This document shows positions 27,165 through 36,600 of a stretch of 64,000 nucleotides of DNA, one piece after another. The position numbers and the translations under genes are program-made. A model generated the notes under the pieces. It searched no databases and had not been told where the DNA came from. It saw nothing but the letters and a program-made list of their open reading frames with translations. The first letter of the stretch is position 1; the number at the start of each line of letters is the position of its first letter. The DNA comes from Thermasporomyces composti (GTDB lineage: Bacteria; Actinomycetota; Actinomycetes; Propionibacteriales; Actinopolymorphaceae), in contig NZ_QTUC01000001.1 of assembly GCF_003386795.1 (NCBI RefSeq), forward strand, positions 2,046,001 to 2,110,000. Direction: 5' to 3'.

Positions 27165-28818
27165 GAGCCCGCACTTTACTGAAGATCTCTGACGCCCCTG
27201 TACCGTCCCCACCACACTCCGCGATCTCCACCCGGCGAAAGAGCGGTTCGAGCCTGGGAAGCGCGCCGTCCGGCTGGTGGGACCCGGACTGATGCGCGAG
27301 CTTGGCCGCGAGCCCGGGGACGAACGGCTCGATCTCTCGCGCGAGGACGCGCAACGCCGCCACCAGGGTGGCCAGTGTCTGGTCGAGACGAAGCCCAGCG
27401 TCGGCGTCGCCACCGCGTTCCGCCTTCGCCAACGCCCACGGCGCCGTCCGCTCGATGCAGCGGTTGATCTCCGCGACGAAGGCCGTGATGGCGCGTGCCG
27501 CGCGCCGCAGGTCGAAGTCCTCCAACGCCGCGTCGATCCGGTGCGGGAGCCCGGAGGCCGCTGCGTCGAGACGGGCCAAGGCGGCGCCGATCCTGTCGCT
27601 GAGCACGCCTGGGCCGGGCGTCACTGCGACGCGACTCGGCGCGACGCCGACGGCGAGGGACACGGCGGGCGGCACGACGCCTCCGCGGAAGCGGTGCACC
27701 ATGGCGAGCACACGCTGCGCCACGTTCCCGAGACCCCCTGCGAGGTCGCGGTTGGCCGCGTCGACGAGGCGGCGCAGGGTGAAGTCGGTGTCGCCGACCT
27801 TGGACACCTCGGCGATGAGCCACCAGCGCACGGCGTCGACGCCATACTGGTCGGCGAGGTGCATCGGATCGACCACGTTGCCGAGCGTCTTGCTCAGCTT
27901 CTGGCCGTTCGCGGTGAGGAAGTCGTGGACGTAGATGTCCGTGGGCAGGGGCAGGCCCGCTGAGAGCAGCATGGCGGGCCAGTAGACGGCGTGGAACCGC
28001 AGGATGTCCTTGCCGATCACGTGCACCCGACGACCGTCACTCGCCCACCAGGTCCGGAACGCCTCGGCGTCAGGGCCCTTGCCGTAGTCGAGGGAGGTGA
28101 CGTAGTAGCCGAGCGCGTCCCACCAGACGTACATGACCTGGGTCGGATCGCCGGGGACCGGGATGCCCCACCCGCGGGCGCGCTCGACCGAGCGGGAGAT
28201 GGAGAAGTCGGCCAGGCCGCGCTCGACGAAGGCTCGGACCTCGTTGGCCCGCACCTCCGGCTCGATGCGCAGCCGACCACTGAGCAGCAACTCGCGCAAG
28301 GGCTTCTGGTAGCGGGAGAGCCGGAAGAACCAGTTCTCCTCGCTCACCAAGGTAGGCGCCGTGCCGTGGGCGGGGCACACGCCGTCGACCAGCTCGTCGT
28401 CGGTGTAGAACTGCTCGCAGCCGACGCAGTACAGCCCTTCGTAGTGGCGGCGGTCGATGTCTCCCGCGGCGGCGCAAGCTCGCCACAGCCGCTCCGCCCC
28501 GGCGCGATGCCGCGGATCCACGCTGGTGCGCAGGAAGTCGTCGTAGGAGGCGTCGAGCCGCTCACCCAGGCGGCGGAACGCCTCAGCGCGCTGGGCGACG
28601 AACTCCGCCACGGGAAGACCCGCGCGGTCGGCGGCCTGGACATTCTTGATCGCGTGGTCATCGGTGCCGGACAGCAGACGGACCTGGTCGCCGCGAAGCC
28701 GCCGATGGCGGGCGAGCACGTCCGCCTGCACCACCTCGAGCGCGAAACCGAGGTGCGGGTCGGCGTTGACGTACGGGATGGACGTGGTGACGTAGAACCG
28801 CTGCGGCGCGGTGGACAT
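27157..28818 (-). CDS. metG: methionyl-tRNA synthetase
   Basis: 553 residues. The class I motifs are present: HLGF (HIGH equivalent) at 22-25 in SIPYVNADPHLGFALEV, and KLSKT (KMSKS equivalent) at 307-311. A single zinc knuckle, C131-x2-C134 and C148-x2-H151, sits in the connective peptide, and WALAKAERGG lies in the anticodon-binding helices. There is no C-terminal tRNA-binding EMAP domain. The ATG 28818 has GAGAGGAG upstream. The leader at 28819-28981 carries a methionine-codon reading frame and hairpins (separate entries). Whether the genome has a second metG cannot be told from this window; if so, this could be an inducible copy. Confidence 0.95.
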   Translation of the reverse strand: MSTAPQRFYVTTSIPYVNADPHLGFALEVVQADVLARHRRLRGDQVRLLSGTDDHAIKNVQAADRAGLPVAEFVAQRAEAFRRLGERLDASYDDFLRTSVDPRHRAGAERLWRACAAAGDIDRRHYEGLYCVGCEQFYTDDELVDGVCPAHGTAPTLVSEENWFFRLSRYQKPLRELLLSGRLRIEPEVRANEVRAFVERGLADFSISRSVERARGWGIPVPGDPTQVMYVWWDALGYYVTSLDYGKGPDAEAFRTWWASDGRRVHVIGKDILRFHAVYWPAMLLSAGLPLPTDIYVHDFLTANGQKLSKTLGNVVDPMHLADQYGVDAVRWWLIAEVSKVGDTDFTLRRLVDAANRDLAGGLGNVAQRVLAMVHRFRGGVVPPAVSLAVGVAPSRVAVTPGPGVLSDRIGAALARLDAAASGLPHRIDAALEDFDLRRAARAITAFVAEINRCIERTAPWALAKAERGGDADAGLRLDQTLATLVAALRVLAREIEPFVPGLAAKLAHQSGSHQPDGALPRLEPLFRRVEIAECGGDGTGASEIFSKVRARA

Positions 28819-28820
28819 CG

Positions 28821-28856
28821 GCGCTCCTCTCGCTCGCCCTTCGCGGCGAGGAGCGC
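28821..28856 (-). promoter_or_regulatory. hairpin that can mask the metG ribosome-binding site
   Basis: GCGCTCCTC (28848-28856 on the sense strand) pairs perfectly with GAGGAGCGC (28821-28829), which contains the Shine-Dalgarno sequence two bases before the metG ATG. The stem of 9 pairs with an 18-base loop would hide the site. It lies downstream of the terminator-like stem, so it may add a translational level of control. Confidence 0.55.
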
Positions 28857-28876
28857 TCGGAGACTCGACACGAGGA

Positions 28877-28941
28877 AGGCCCCTTTCCGCGAAGGGGCCT
28901 GACCGGTGGGTATGGCACGTGGACGGCCCCTAGCGGGGCCG
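28877..28941 (-). promoter_or_regulatory. competing attenuator hairpins in the metG leader
   Basis: On the sense strand, segment 1 CGGCCCC (28935-28941) pairs with segment 2 GGGGCCG (28924-28930), with the leader stop codon TAG at the loop. Segment 3 AGGCCCCTT (28892-28900) pairs with segment 4 AAGGGGCCT (28877-28885), 9 pairs followed by the pyrimidine-rich TCCTCGTGT. Segment 2 can instead pair with segment 3 (GGGGCC with GGCCCC), preventing the 3:4 stem. This is the classic four-segment layout of ribosome-mediated attenuation. The U tract after stem 3:4 is weak. Confidence 0.65.
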
Positions 28942-28968
28942 CATCATCTCCTCGTGCCGGAACGTCAT
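28930..28968 (-). CDS. leader peptide with tandem Met codons upstream of metG
   Basis: A 12-codon frame reads MTFRHEEMMRPR then TAG. Met codons are at positions 1, 8 and 9, with the 8-9 pair immediately before hairpin segment 1. A ribosome waiting for Met-tRNA at codons 8-9 would cover segment 1 and free segment 2 to form the antiterminator; one that reaches the stop would cover both and let the terminator form. The ATG is preceded by TATCAT and seven bases, so it is probably the first transcribed codon (leaderless). Peptide length and codon position are identical to the trp leader at 60332-60370. Expression of the peptide is inferred, not shown. Confidence 0.6.
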   Translation of the reverse strand: MTFRHEEMMRPR

Positions 28969-28975
28969 GCCGGCG

Positions 28976-28981
28976 ATGATA
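28976..28981 (-). promoter_or_regulatory. -10 box of the metG leader
   Basis: TATCAT (TANNNT consensus) ends seven bases before the leader ATG at 28968, placing the probable transcription start at or next to that codon. No clear -35 hexamer is visible. Confidence 0.55.
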
Positions 28982-29074
28982 GCTCGCCGGCATCGCGGGC
29001 CGCGAAGGAAACCAGTCAGGGTCGGCCACACCAGGGGGTCGCCTGCGGGTCGACCGCGTCCGGAGTCGACCGCG

Positions 29075-29965
29075 TCAGGGACGGTCGACGTCGTCGAACC
29101 ACCGGCTGAGCTCGAGCGCCACGCCGTCGTCGTCCACGCTCGCCGTCACGTCGTCGGCGACGTCCTTCACCTCGCTGGCGGCGTTGCCCATCGCGACCCC
29201 ACGGCCGGCCCACGACAGCATCTCCAGGTCATTGCTGCCATCGCCGATGGCGAGCACGTCCTCGCGACGGATACCCAACCGCTCGGCGACCTTGGCCAGA
29301 CCGGTCGCCTTGCTCACACCCTCCGGCGCGAGGTCCAGCCAGGCGGTGTAGCCGATGTAGTAGGACACCCCGTGCAGACCGACCCGGTCGATCACGTCCA
29401 GGAAGTGCTCGGCCTCGATCGACGGCTCGCGCAGGATGACCCGGGTGGCCGGGTCGTTGACGAGGTTCTCGAGCGGCTCGATGCTGATCCGTCCGGTGAG
29501 CTCGCCCGGTGGGAAGGGAGCGTTGACGCGGTAGCCGACGCCGAGCTCCTCCACGGCCACCAACGCCTCGGGGAGCCTGGCCAGCAGCATCCGAAGCACC
29601 GGGGCCGGGTCGAAGGTCACCAGGTCGATCACCTCGACACCGCGGTCGTCGACCGGCCCGTCCGACCGCCCCTCCGACGCGAGTGAGCCGGCCTCGGGGT
29701 GCAGACGTACCACCACCGCGCCGTTGCTGCAGACCAAGTACGGCTTGGGCAGGTCGAACTGCTCCGCGACCGGCCTGGTGGCGGTGAGCCCACGCCCGGT
29801 GGCCAGCACCACGTGCGCGCCCGACTCGACCACCCGACGAGCGGCCCGCTCGACCGCGGGCGAGATCCGACCCTGCAGGTCGATGAGAGTGCCGTCGATG
29901 TCGAGCGCCACCATCCGCGGCCGCCACCCCGCGGTGCCTGGCGTGGGCTCGTCGTGACGGGTCAC
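29075..29965 (-). CDS. HAD superfamily phosphatase, Cof-type, coupled to serS
   Basis: 296 residues. The HAD motifs are [21 protein letters not shown], a Lys in [13 protein letters not shown] and [16 protein letters not shown], with an HAD-IIB cap. The GTG start overlaps the serS TGA in a GTGA (29962-29965), so the two are translationally coupled. This serS-HAD arrangement occurs in many actinobacteria. Substrate unknown, probably a small phosphorylated metabolite. The gene ends about 94 bases upstream of the metG leader promoter. Confidence 0.9.
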   Translation of the reverse strand: MTRHDEPTPGTAGWRPRMVALDIDGTLIDLQGRISPAVERAARRVVESGAHVVLATGRGLTATRPVAEQFDLPKPYLVCSNGAVVVRLHPEAGSLASEGRSDGPVDDRGVEVIDLVTFDPAPVLRMLLARLPEALVAVEELGVGYRVNAPFPPGELTGRISIEPLENLVNDPATRVILREPSIEAEHFLDVIDRVGLHGVSYYIGYTAWLDLAPEGVSKATGLAKVAERLGIRREDVLAIGDGSNDLEMLSWAGRGVAMGNAASEVKDVADDVTASVDDDGVALELSRWFDDVDRP

Positions 29966-31236
29966 GCCAGCGGCTCCAGACGAGCCCGTCCTCCCAGGTA
30001 AGGCTGCAACGCCTTGGGCACGCGGACCCCACCGTCCGCTTCCTGGTGGTTCTCCAGGAGGGCGACGATCGCCCGGGCCACCGCGACGAGCGTGCCGTTG
30101 AGGGTGGCGACGTAGCGGGTGCCGGTGTCGTCACGGAACCGGATAGCGAGTCTGCGCGCCTGGAACTCCGTGCAGTTCGAGGTGGAGGTCACCTCGCGGT
30201 AGCGGCCCTGGGTGGGAAGCCAGGCCTCGATGTCGAACTTGCGGGCCGCGCTGGCGCCGAGGTCACCGGCGGCGGTGTCGATGACGCGGTACGGCACCTC
30301 CAGCTTGTCCCAGAACTCCTTCTCCCACGCGAGGAAGCGACGGTGCTCCTCCCGCGCCTCGTCGGGGTGGCAGAAGGAGAACATCTCCACCTTGTCGAAC
30401 CAGTGGACGCGGATGATGCCGCGGGTGTCCTTGCCGTAGGAGCCGGCCTCGCGCCGGAAGCACGGGCTGAAGCCGGCGTAGCGCAGCGGCAGCTGGTCGG
30501 CCCGCAGGATCTCGTCGCTGTGGTAGGCGGCCAAGGGAACCTCGGAGGTGCCGACGAGGTAGAGGTCGTCCCGCTCGAGCCGGTAGACGTCGTCGGCGGC
30601 CTGGCCGAGGAAGCCGGTGCCCTCCATCGCCCTGGGCTTGACCAGGGACGGCGGGATCACCGGCGTGAACCCGTAGCTCAACGCCTGGTCCACGGCCATG
30701 TTGACGAGGGCGAGCTCCAGCAGGGCACCGACGCCGGTGAGGTAGTAGAAGCGCGCGCCGGACACCTTGGCCCCTCGTTCGACGTCGATCGCACCGAGGA
30801 TCCGGCCAAGGTCCACATGGTCGCGCGGCGCGAACCCCTCGGCGGCGAAGTCGCGCGGCTGGCCGACCTCCTCGAGCACGACGTAGTCGTCCTCCCCACC
30901 CGGGGGCACGTCGTCCTCGACGAGGTTGTCGATCTGGAGGCTGAGCCGCTGGTACTCCTGCTCGGCCTCGGCCATCGCCGCCTCGGCCGCCTTGACCTGT
31001 GCGGCCAGCTCGCGGGTGCGCGCGAGAAGCTGCTGCTTCTCGTCTCCCTGCGCACGCGGGATCTGCTTACTGAGCCCCTTCTGCTCCGACCTGAGCTGTT
31101 CGTACGACGCGATCGCCGACCGGCGACGCTCCTCGGCGGCGAGCACCTGGTCGACCAGCTCCACCGAGGCGCCGCGCCGTCGCTGGCTCTCGCGCACTCG
31201 CTCGGGATTCTCGCGCAGCAGCTTGGGGTCGATCAC
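29962..31236 (-). CDS. serS: seryl-tRNA synthetase
   Basis: 424 residues from GTG 31236 ([18 protein letters not shown]). The N-terminal coiled-coil arm that grips the long variable arm of tRNA-Ser spans about residues 30-100. The class II motifs follow: motif 2 in [14 protein letters not shown] and motif 3 in the C-terminal [16 protein letters not shown]. The longer frame to 31296 is not needed: TACGCT at 31244-31249 lies seven bases before the GTG, indicating a leaderless transcript and fixing the start. Its substrate tRNA gene is at 11991-12081. Confidence 0.96.
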   Translation of the reverse strand: MIDPKLLRENPERVRESQRRRGASVELVDQVLAAEERRRSAIASYEQLRSEQKGLSKQIPRAQGDEKQQLLARTRELAAQVKAAEAAMAEAEQEYQRLSLQIDNLVEDDVPPGGEDDYVVLEEVGQPRDFAAEGFAPRDHVDLGRILGAIDVERGAKVSGARFYYLTGVGALLELALVNMAVDQALSYGFTPVIPPSLVKPRAMEGTGFLGQAADDVYRLERDDLYLVGTSEVPLAAYHSDEILRADQLPLRYAGFSPCFRREAGSYGKDTRGIIRVHWFDKVEMFSFCHPDEAREEHRRFLAWEKEFWDKLEVPYRVIDTAAGDLGASAARKFDIEAWLPTQGRYREVTSTSNCTEFQARRLAIRFRDDTGTRYVATLNGTLVAVARAIVALLENHQEADGGVRVPKALQPYLGGRARLEPLA

Positions 31237-31243
31237 GGCATCG

Positions 31244-31249
31244 AGCGTA
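31244..31249 (-). promoter_or_regulatory. -10 box of serS, leaderless start
   Basis: TACGCT followed by seven bases and the GTG start codon. The identical hexamer at the same distance precedes pheA (44952-44957). Confidence 0.55.
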
Positions 31250-31426
31250 ACCGGCCACCCGACCCCATCCGCCACCGGTTTCCGGTGCGGGTCCACGTGC
31301 TGTCCATCCCGATCTGTCCGCCGGCTCCCTGGTCAGCGAGCGGCGACCCGGGACCGCCCGAGGAGAGCGCGGAGCGAAACCCCAGCCCGCCCCGGTGAGA
31401 CGTCCCGGTGAGGGCGAGGGGTAGAC

Positions 31427-33604
31427 ATGCCTTCCGTGAGCGACCAGGGCGGTGCGCCGCCGCCGGAGGACGCGGCGGCGTCGGGTGCGCGGCGAGAGAG
31501 CACCAGGGGCCGGCCTCGTCGCGCCGCGCGGGGCGGCCGATGGCGAGCGTGGACCTCGCGCGCTGACTCGCCACCGGACGAAGACTCGCGAACGGAGCCT
31601 TCGGCGCGAACTCGACCGGTCGAGTCGACCTCGGAGGTCACTCGACGATCCGACCGGCGGCCGGACCCTTCCGGCGAGGTCGGACCATCGCGGCAGCCCG
31701 GCCCAGCACGCCGTCACCGGTGGAATCCGGACCTGTCCTCCGGAAAGTCCTCGGCGCGGCCGGAACGGCCACGCCCTGACCGACCCCACCCGTCCGGAGA
31801 GCAACCCCGCCTCGATCAACCCCGCCTCGATCGACCCCGCCGCCGAGATCAACCCATCCGACCAGTCCAGCGCGATCCCTCCGGCCCCGGTCACTCCGGC
31901 CGGGCCACGCTCGACCGCGCCGAGCGTCGGCAGCGCGAGCGCCCACCCGCCGACACCCCGCTGAGGTCGAGTCCACGCGTCGAGCGCCCGCCCACGGTCG
32001 CGGGACGCTCGAGACCCACCCGACCCACCACCCAGGTTCCGGTGGGGGTGACCGAACGACAGGCGGCCTTCGCCGCCGTGCTCGGTGGCGGGGTCTTCGT
32101 CGCCATCGTCGTCCTCGTCCTGGCCGGGTGGCCCCCGATCGTCGGCCTCGACCGGGCCATCGCCCGTGGACTTGCCAGCTTGTTCGACCAACCGGTCGCG
32201 ATCGAGGTTCTCCTGGTGCTCGCGCACCTGACCGCACCGTGGGTGCTGCGGGGGGTGAGCGTGATCGTCGCGGCCGTCCTGCTCCGACGCGGGTCACGAC
32301 GCCTCGCCGCCTGGCTGCTGGGCACGGTCGCGTTCGGCGTCGTCCTCGAGTACGGCTTGAAGAGCCTCATCGCTCGTCCTCGACCGCCCGTCGCGGCGGT
32401 GCGGATCCCAGCCAGCGCGCTCCCCTCCGGGCACGCCCTCACCTCGGCCCTCGTTGTCGGGGCGCTCCTGCTGGTGCTGAGCCGGCCGGGCGTGTCGCGG
32501 AGGGTCCGGACCGCCGCGTGGTCGACCGGCATCGCCTTCGTGCTCGTCGTCGGGTTCGACCGGATGGCGTTGGCCGTCCACTACCTCTCCGACGTCCTCG
32601 CCGGCTGGGCACTCGCCGTAGGAGCGCTCGGTCTCACCGCCCTGGTCGGCGGCGTGGCTCGACGGTTCCCCCGTCCACGCGGAACCCGCCGCTTCGGCTC
32701 CCGGCAGCGGGTCGCGGTCATCCTCAACCCGTCCAAGGTGGAGGACGGCGACTACCTCCGATACCTCGTCGAGCGCCAGGCGGCGAAGTCAGGCTGGGCG
32801 GAGCCGCTGTGGTTCGAGACGACGCCGGACGACCCAGGACACGCGATGGCACGCGCCGCCCTCGAGGCCAAGGTCGACCTGGTCATCGCCGCCGGGGGCG
32901 ACGGGACCGTCCGGGTGGTCTGCGGGGAGCTGGCCGGCACGGGCGTCCCAGTCGGCATCCTGCCGGTCGGCACGGGCAACCTGCTGGTGCGCAACCTGGG
33001 CTTGCCGCTCGACCTGTCCGCCGCCGTCCGGGTCGCCCTGACCGGGCGCAACCGCGCGCTCGACTTGGTCCGCGTCGAAGGCGATCACCTGCCGACCGAC
33101 CGTTTCGCCGTCATGGCAGGGCTGGGCCTCGACGCGGCCGTCGTGGGCGAGGCGCCGCCGAAGCTGAAGGCTCGCATGGGCTGGCCCGCGTACGTGGTCT
33201 CCATCGTGCGCAACCTGTCCTTCCCCGCCGTCCGGGTCGAGATCGCCGTGGACAACCAGCCTCCGGTCCGGCGATGGGTTCGCACCGTGCTCGTCGGCAA
33301 CGTCGGGACACTGCACGGCGGCCTGTCCCTCCTGCCGAACGCTCGGCCCGACGACGGCCTCCTCGACGTGGTCGCGGTGGCGCCGCGTCGGCTGACGGAC
33401 TGGCCGGCGCTGGCCTGGCGTGTCGTTCGACGCTCCAAGGGACAGGACGAACGGCTGCGGACCTGGCGGGGCCGTCGGGTGGTGATCCGCGCGGAGGACG
33501 CCTGTCCACGCCAGCTCGACGGGGACGTCATCGAATTCGGCCACGAGCTGCGCTGCGAGATCGAGCCGGGTGTCCTCCTGGTCCGCGTGCCGGCCGACCG
33601 CTAG
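31427..33604 (+). CDS. PAP2 phosphatase fused to diacylglycerol-kinase-like lipid kinase
   Basis: 725 residues. Residues 1-200 are disordered, rich in Pro, Arg, Ser and Asp, with 15-base repeats in the DNA. A membrane PAP2 domain follows with the three phosphatase motifs KSLIARPRPP, PSGHA and DRMALAVHYLSD. The C-terminal half is a DAGK catalytic domain with AAGGDGTVRVV and LPVGTGNLLVRN. The protein could both dephosphorylate and phosphorylate membrane lipids. The two domains are common separately and fused forms exist in actinobacteria; the long N-terminal tail is unusual. The ATG 31427 lies 190 bases from the divergent serS start. Confidence 0.9.
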   Translation: MPSVSDQGGAPPPEDAAASGARRESTRGRPRRAARGGRWRAWTSRADSPPDEDSRTEPSARTRPVESTSEVTRRSDRRPDPSGEVGPSRQPGPARRHRWNPDLSSGKSSARPERPRPDRPHPSGEQPRLDQPRLDRPRRRDQPIRPVQRDPSGPGHSGRATLDRAERRQRERPPADTPLRSSPRVERPPTVAGRSRPTRPTTQVPVGVTERQAAFAAVLGGGVFVAIVVLVLAGWPPIVGLDRAIARGLASLFDQPVAIEVLLVLAHLTAPWVLRGVSVIVAAVLLRRGSRRLAAWLLGTVAFGVVLEYGLKSLIARPRPPVAAVRIPASALPSGHALTSALVVGALLLVLSRPGVSRRVRTAAWSTGIAFVLVVGFDRMALAVHYLSDVLAGWALAVGALGLTALVGGVARRFPRPRGTRRFGSRQRVAVILNPSKVEDGDYLRYLVERQAAKSGWAEPLWFETTPDDPGHAMARAALEAKVDLVIAAGGDGTVRVVCGELAGTGVPVGILPVGTGNLLVRNLGLPLDLSAAVRVALTGRNRALDLVRVEGDHLPTDRFAVMAGLGLDAAVVGEAPPKLKARMGWPAYVVSIVRNLSFPAVRVEIAVDNQPPVRRWVRTVLVGNVGTLHGGLSLLPNARPDDGLLDVVAVAPRRLTDWPALAWRVVRRSKGQDERLRTWRGRRVVIRAEDACPRQLDGDVIEFGHELRCEIEPGVLLVRVPADR
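31805..31852. repeat. 15-base tandem repeat in the disordered tail
   Basis: CCCCGCCTCGATCAA (31805-31819), CCCCGCCTCGATCGA (31820-31834) and an expanded third unit to 31852. The period is a multiple of three and the repeat encodes Asn/Pro/Ala/Ser-Ile units of the disordered N-terminus. Confidence 0.8.
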
Positions 33605-33675
33605 ACCACCCCTCGCGCCGAACCGCGGTCTGCCACGGGCCGCCACACGGCCTCGGGTCCAGCACGATGCGTCGC

Positions 33676-36600
33676 TCAGTCGTCGTAGACCGACTCGGCG
33701 AGCAGCTCGGGCAAGCGGTCCGGTTCGGCGAGGACGGCGGCGATCGCGTGCCGCTGGTCCCACCGGCCAGCCGCCCACGCCAACGCTCGCGCCAACCCTT
33801 CCCCCGTGGCCGCGTGCGGCCGGCCCTCGTCGTCGACCCACCAGTCGACCGGATGCCCGTCGACCCGCAAGTCGTCGTGCTCCCACCATGCCCGCGGGAC
33901 CTCGGGCAGGAGCCGACGGACCGCGGTCGGAACGGGCAGCCGGACACCGTCGTCACTCACCACGCCCTCCGCCGACTCCGAGGCGAGCGGGATGTCGAGC
34001 AGATCGGCGAGGGTGTCCGCCGCGGCACCGGACGCGAGCACCTGGCCACCGAGGTCCGTCCGTTGCGCCCACATGGGGTCGTCCACGACGACCGCGTCGC
34101 GGGTGGACACCACCTGGGTCCGGTCGCCGGTGAGGACCCGAACTCGTTCCGGCGCCGGGCCCTCGAGCGCCGAGGAGTCCAGGTCCTCGAACTGCGCCCA
34201 CAAGGCCAGCATGGTCTCCACCGGCACGGTGAGGGAGGGGTCGGCGAGACGGTCGAGGATCCGCCGGACACCTCGCGCGTCGAGGTCGCCGATGGTGCGG
34301 ACGAGGCCCAGCGCGGCGCGGATCCCCGGGTCGAGGTCGGCCACCCACGCGGGCGGCTCCGCCAGCAGCGCGGCGAGCGCGGGGTCCGCGTCCGGGTCGG
34401 CGAACGCCGTGATCGGTTGCCCGTCGATGCGGACGTGCCGGCGAATCCACCACGCGGTGTACGACGACACCCGGACCACCCGGTCGGGATCTTCCACGTC
34501 CCGCACGCGGACCGGCTCGGCCAGGGCCTGCCGGGTCTCCCGCTCGCTGGCGAGGAGGGACAGCGCGCGTGGCCACGCGTCGTCCCGGACGAAGTCCAGG
34601 TCCCGAATGGCGCTCATCTCGTCGACCCGAGCACCGAGCACGCCCGGCGATTCATCGGGCCCTTCGCTGGCGAGCGCGTCGAGGGCGGCATGGGCCCAGG
34701 CCTCGATGTCGTCGAGGTCGGCGAGGTGGTCGGGCAGCGCGGCCACGTCCACGTCGGTCGCGGTGAGGACGCTCAGTCCGCGCGCGACGCCGACGGCTTG
34801 GAGCACCTCAGGACCCCACCGCTGGAGCAAGGAGTCGTTGACAGTGCTGAACTCCTCCGGATCGAGGATCTCGTGCGCGGGGGACCCCGGCAGCACGAGC
34901 CCGTTGGCCGGGACCGACTGGCCCTCCGCGTCGAGCAGGGCGAGGTCGCCCAGCCAAGGCAGCTCCTCGTGGGTGAGCTCGCCGGCGTCGAGCGCCGCGG
35001 CGACGAGGGAGAGGACGCTGTCCGACACAGCCGTGGGATCCTCGGCGTCGAGGGAGTTCTCCACGGCCACCCGCACGGCGCCGTCCTCGAGCAACGCTCG
35101 CGGCCCTGCCATGGTCGCGCCCAAGCGAACGAGCGCGTCGGAGGCCGCGTCGGCGGCGGCCTCCGGATGGACCAGGCGCAACCCGTACGGCGCGAACACG
35201 GCGAGCGCCTCCGCCGACACACCGGCGGCGCCGGGCAGCAGGAGCCCGCGGGCGCCTCGAACGACGCGCCCGTCGACCAACGGGACGGGCAGCGCACCGA
35301 GGGCGTCCCGCAGACCCGGGTCCGCGGCGGCAGGCGCCAAGGCCACGTAGAGGTCGTGCCACCAGCGCGGTGGGAAGGCGGTGGCCTGTCCGGCGAGCTC
35401 GTCCACCAGGTCGGCCAGCGAGAGCCGGCGGACACCGAGCGCGTCGTAGGCCGCCTGGTCACGACGGCGGAAGGGGACGAGCCCACCCACCACGGGGGCG
35501 AGCAGGCGTAGGAGGGAGTCGTCGGCTCCATCGATGGCGACCGCGTCCCGAGGCCGCACGACGCCACCCGCGACTGTGCGAAGGATCGGCGTGTCGGGGA
35601 GCCGGCGGAGGATGGCCTCCCGCAACGCGGCGTCGAGCCGCCCCGCCGCCAGCCCCACGGGTACCAGCGCCACCACGTCGTCGCCGGCCTCCGCGCGCTG
35701 GCGCGCCAGCTCGGCGTACGCCGTGGCCGCTTCCTCCACCAGACGATCGGTGAGCGGGCCGGGCGCGACGTGCCGGCGCGTGGGGTCGAGCGGGAAGGAC
35801 GCGAGGAGCATGGCCGGCAGCGACAACGGCTCGTCAGTGGGAGTCGGTGCGTGGACCACGCTGGGCGTGGCGAGGGTGTCGCCCGCACCCGCCAGCGGCT
35901 CAGCGTCCGTGCTGACCTTCGGCAGCGCCCACAGCACCGACCAGAACGGTCGATCCCTCTCCTCGGTGGGCCGGTCGGCCAGGAGACGCGCCCGCTCCTC
36001 CGCCGTCCAGGTGCCGCCGCAGCGGTAGGAGTGCCAGCGGCTGTCGACGTTCTCCAGGACCCGAACGCCGGACTCGTCGACGTCGATCTCCACGCGTGCG
36101 AGTCGCGGCAGGGCCAGCAGGAGAGCGTCGTCGGCTTGGGCGAGGAGGCGACGGACCAGGTCGGCCGCGGCCTCGTCCCGCAGGGGTAGGACGACGGCGG
36201 TGTCGAAGCCCTCCGGAGGCTCCCCTTCGGCGGGGAACGGTAGCCGGAGCACCGGGACGTGCCCGCCGCGCCGGCGCAGCTCCGCCCCCAGGCCGGGTGC
36301 GGTGGCCGCCGCCTGCTCCACCAACGCCACGGTGTCGGCGCGAGAGAACCGCACGCCGCCGCTCCGGGACACGATCGTGGGCTCGTCGGTCACCGCGAGG
36401 ACCGCCGCGAAGCCCACGCCGAACCGACCCACTGGCAGCTGGTCGTCCGACGACTGGCCGACCTCGTCCCGTTTCGCCGAGGCGCGCAAGGTCGCGAGCG
36501 CCTCGACACCCGCGGCGGTGAGGGGAGCACCGACGTTGGCGGCGACCAGGACCGGGCCGCCCGACTCGGCCCGCGCGCGTTCGTCGTCACGCAAGGTGAA

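Noticed and set aside
28819-28981. T-box or SAM riboswitch upstream of metG
   Set aside because: No T-box sequence resembling AAGGGTGGNACCGCG and no SAM-riboswitch core; the leader is short and the Met codons plus competing stems explain it better.
32128-35511. An open rightward frame of 1127 codons across the lipid kinase and sacsin-like genes
   Set aside because: Composition and lack of motifs show a shadow frame; real genes are on both strands below it.
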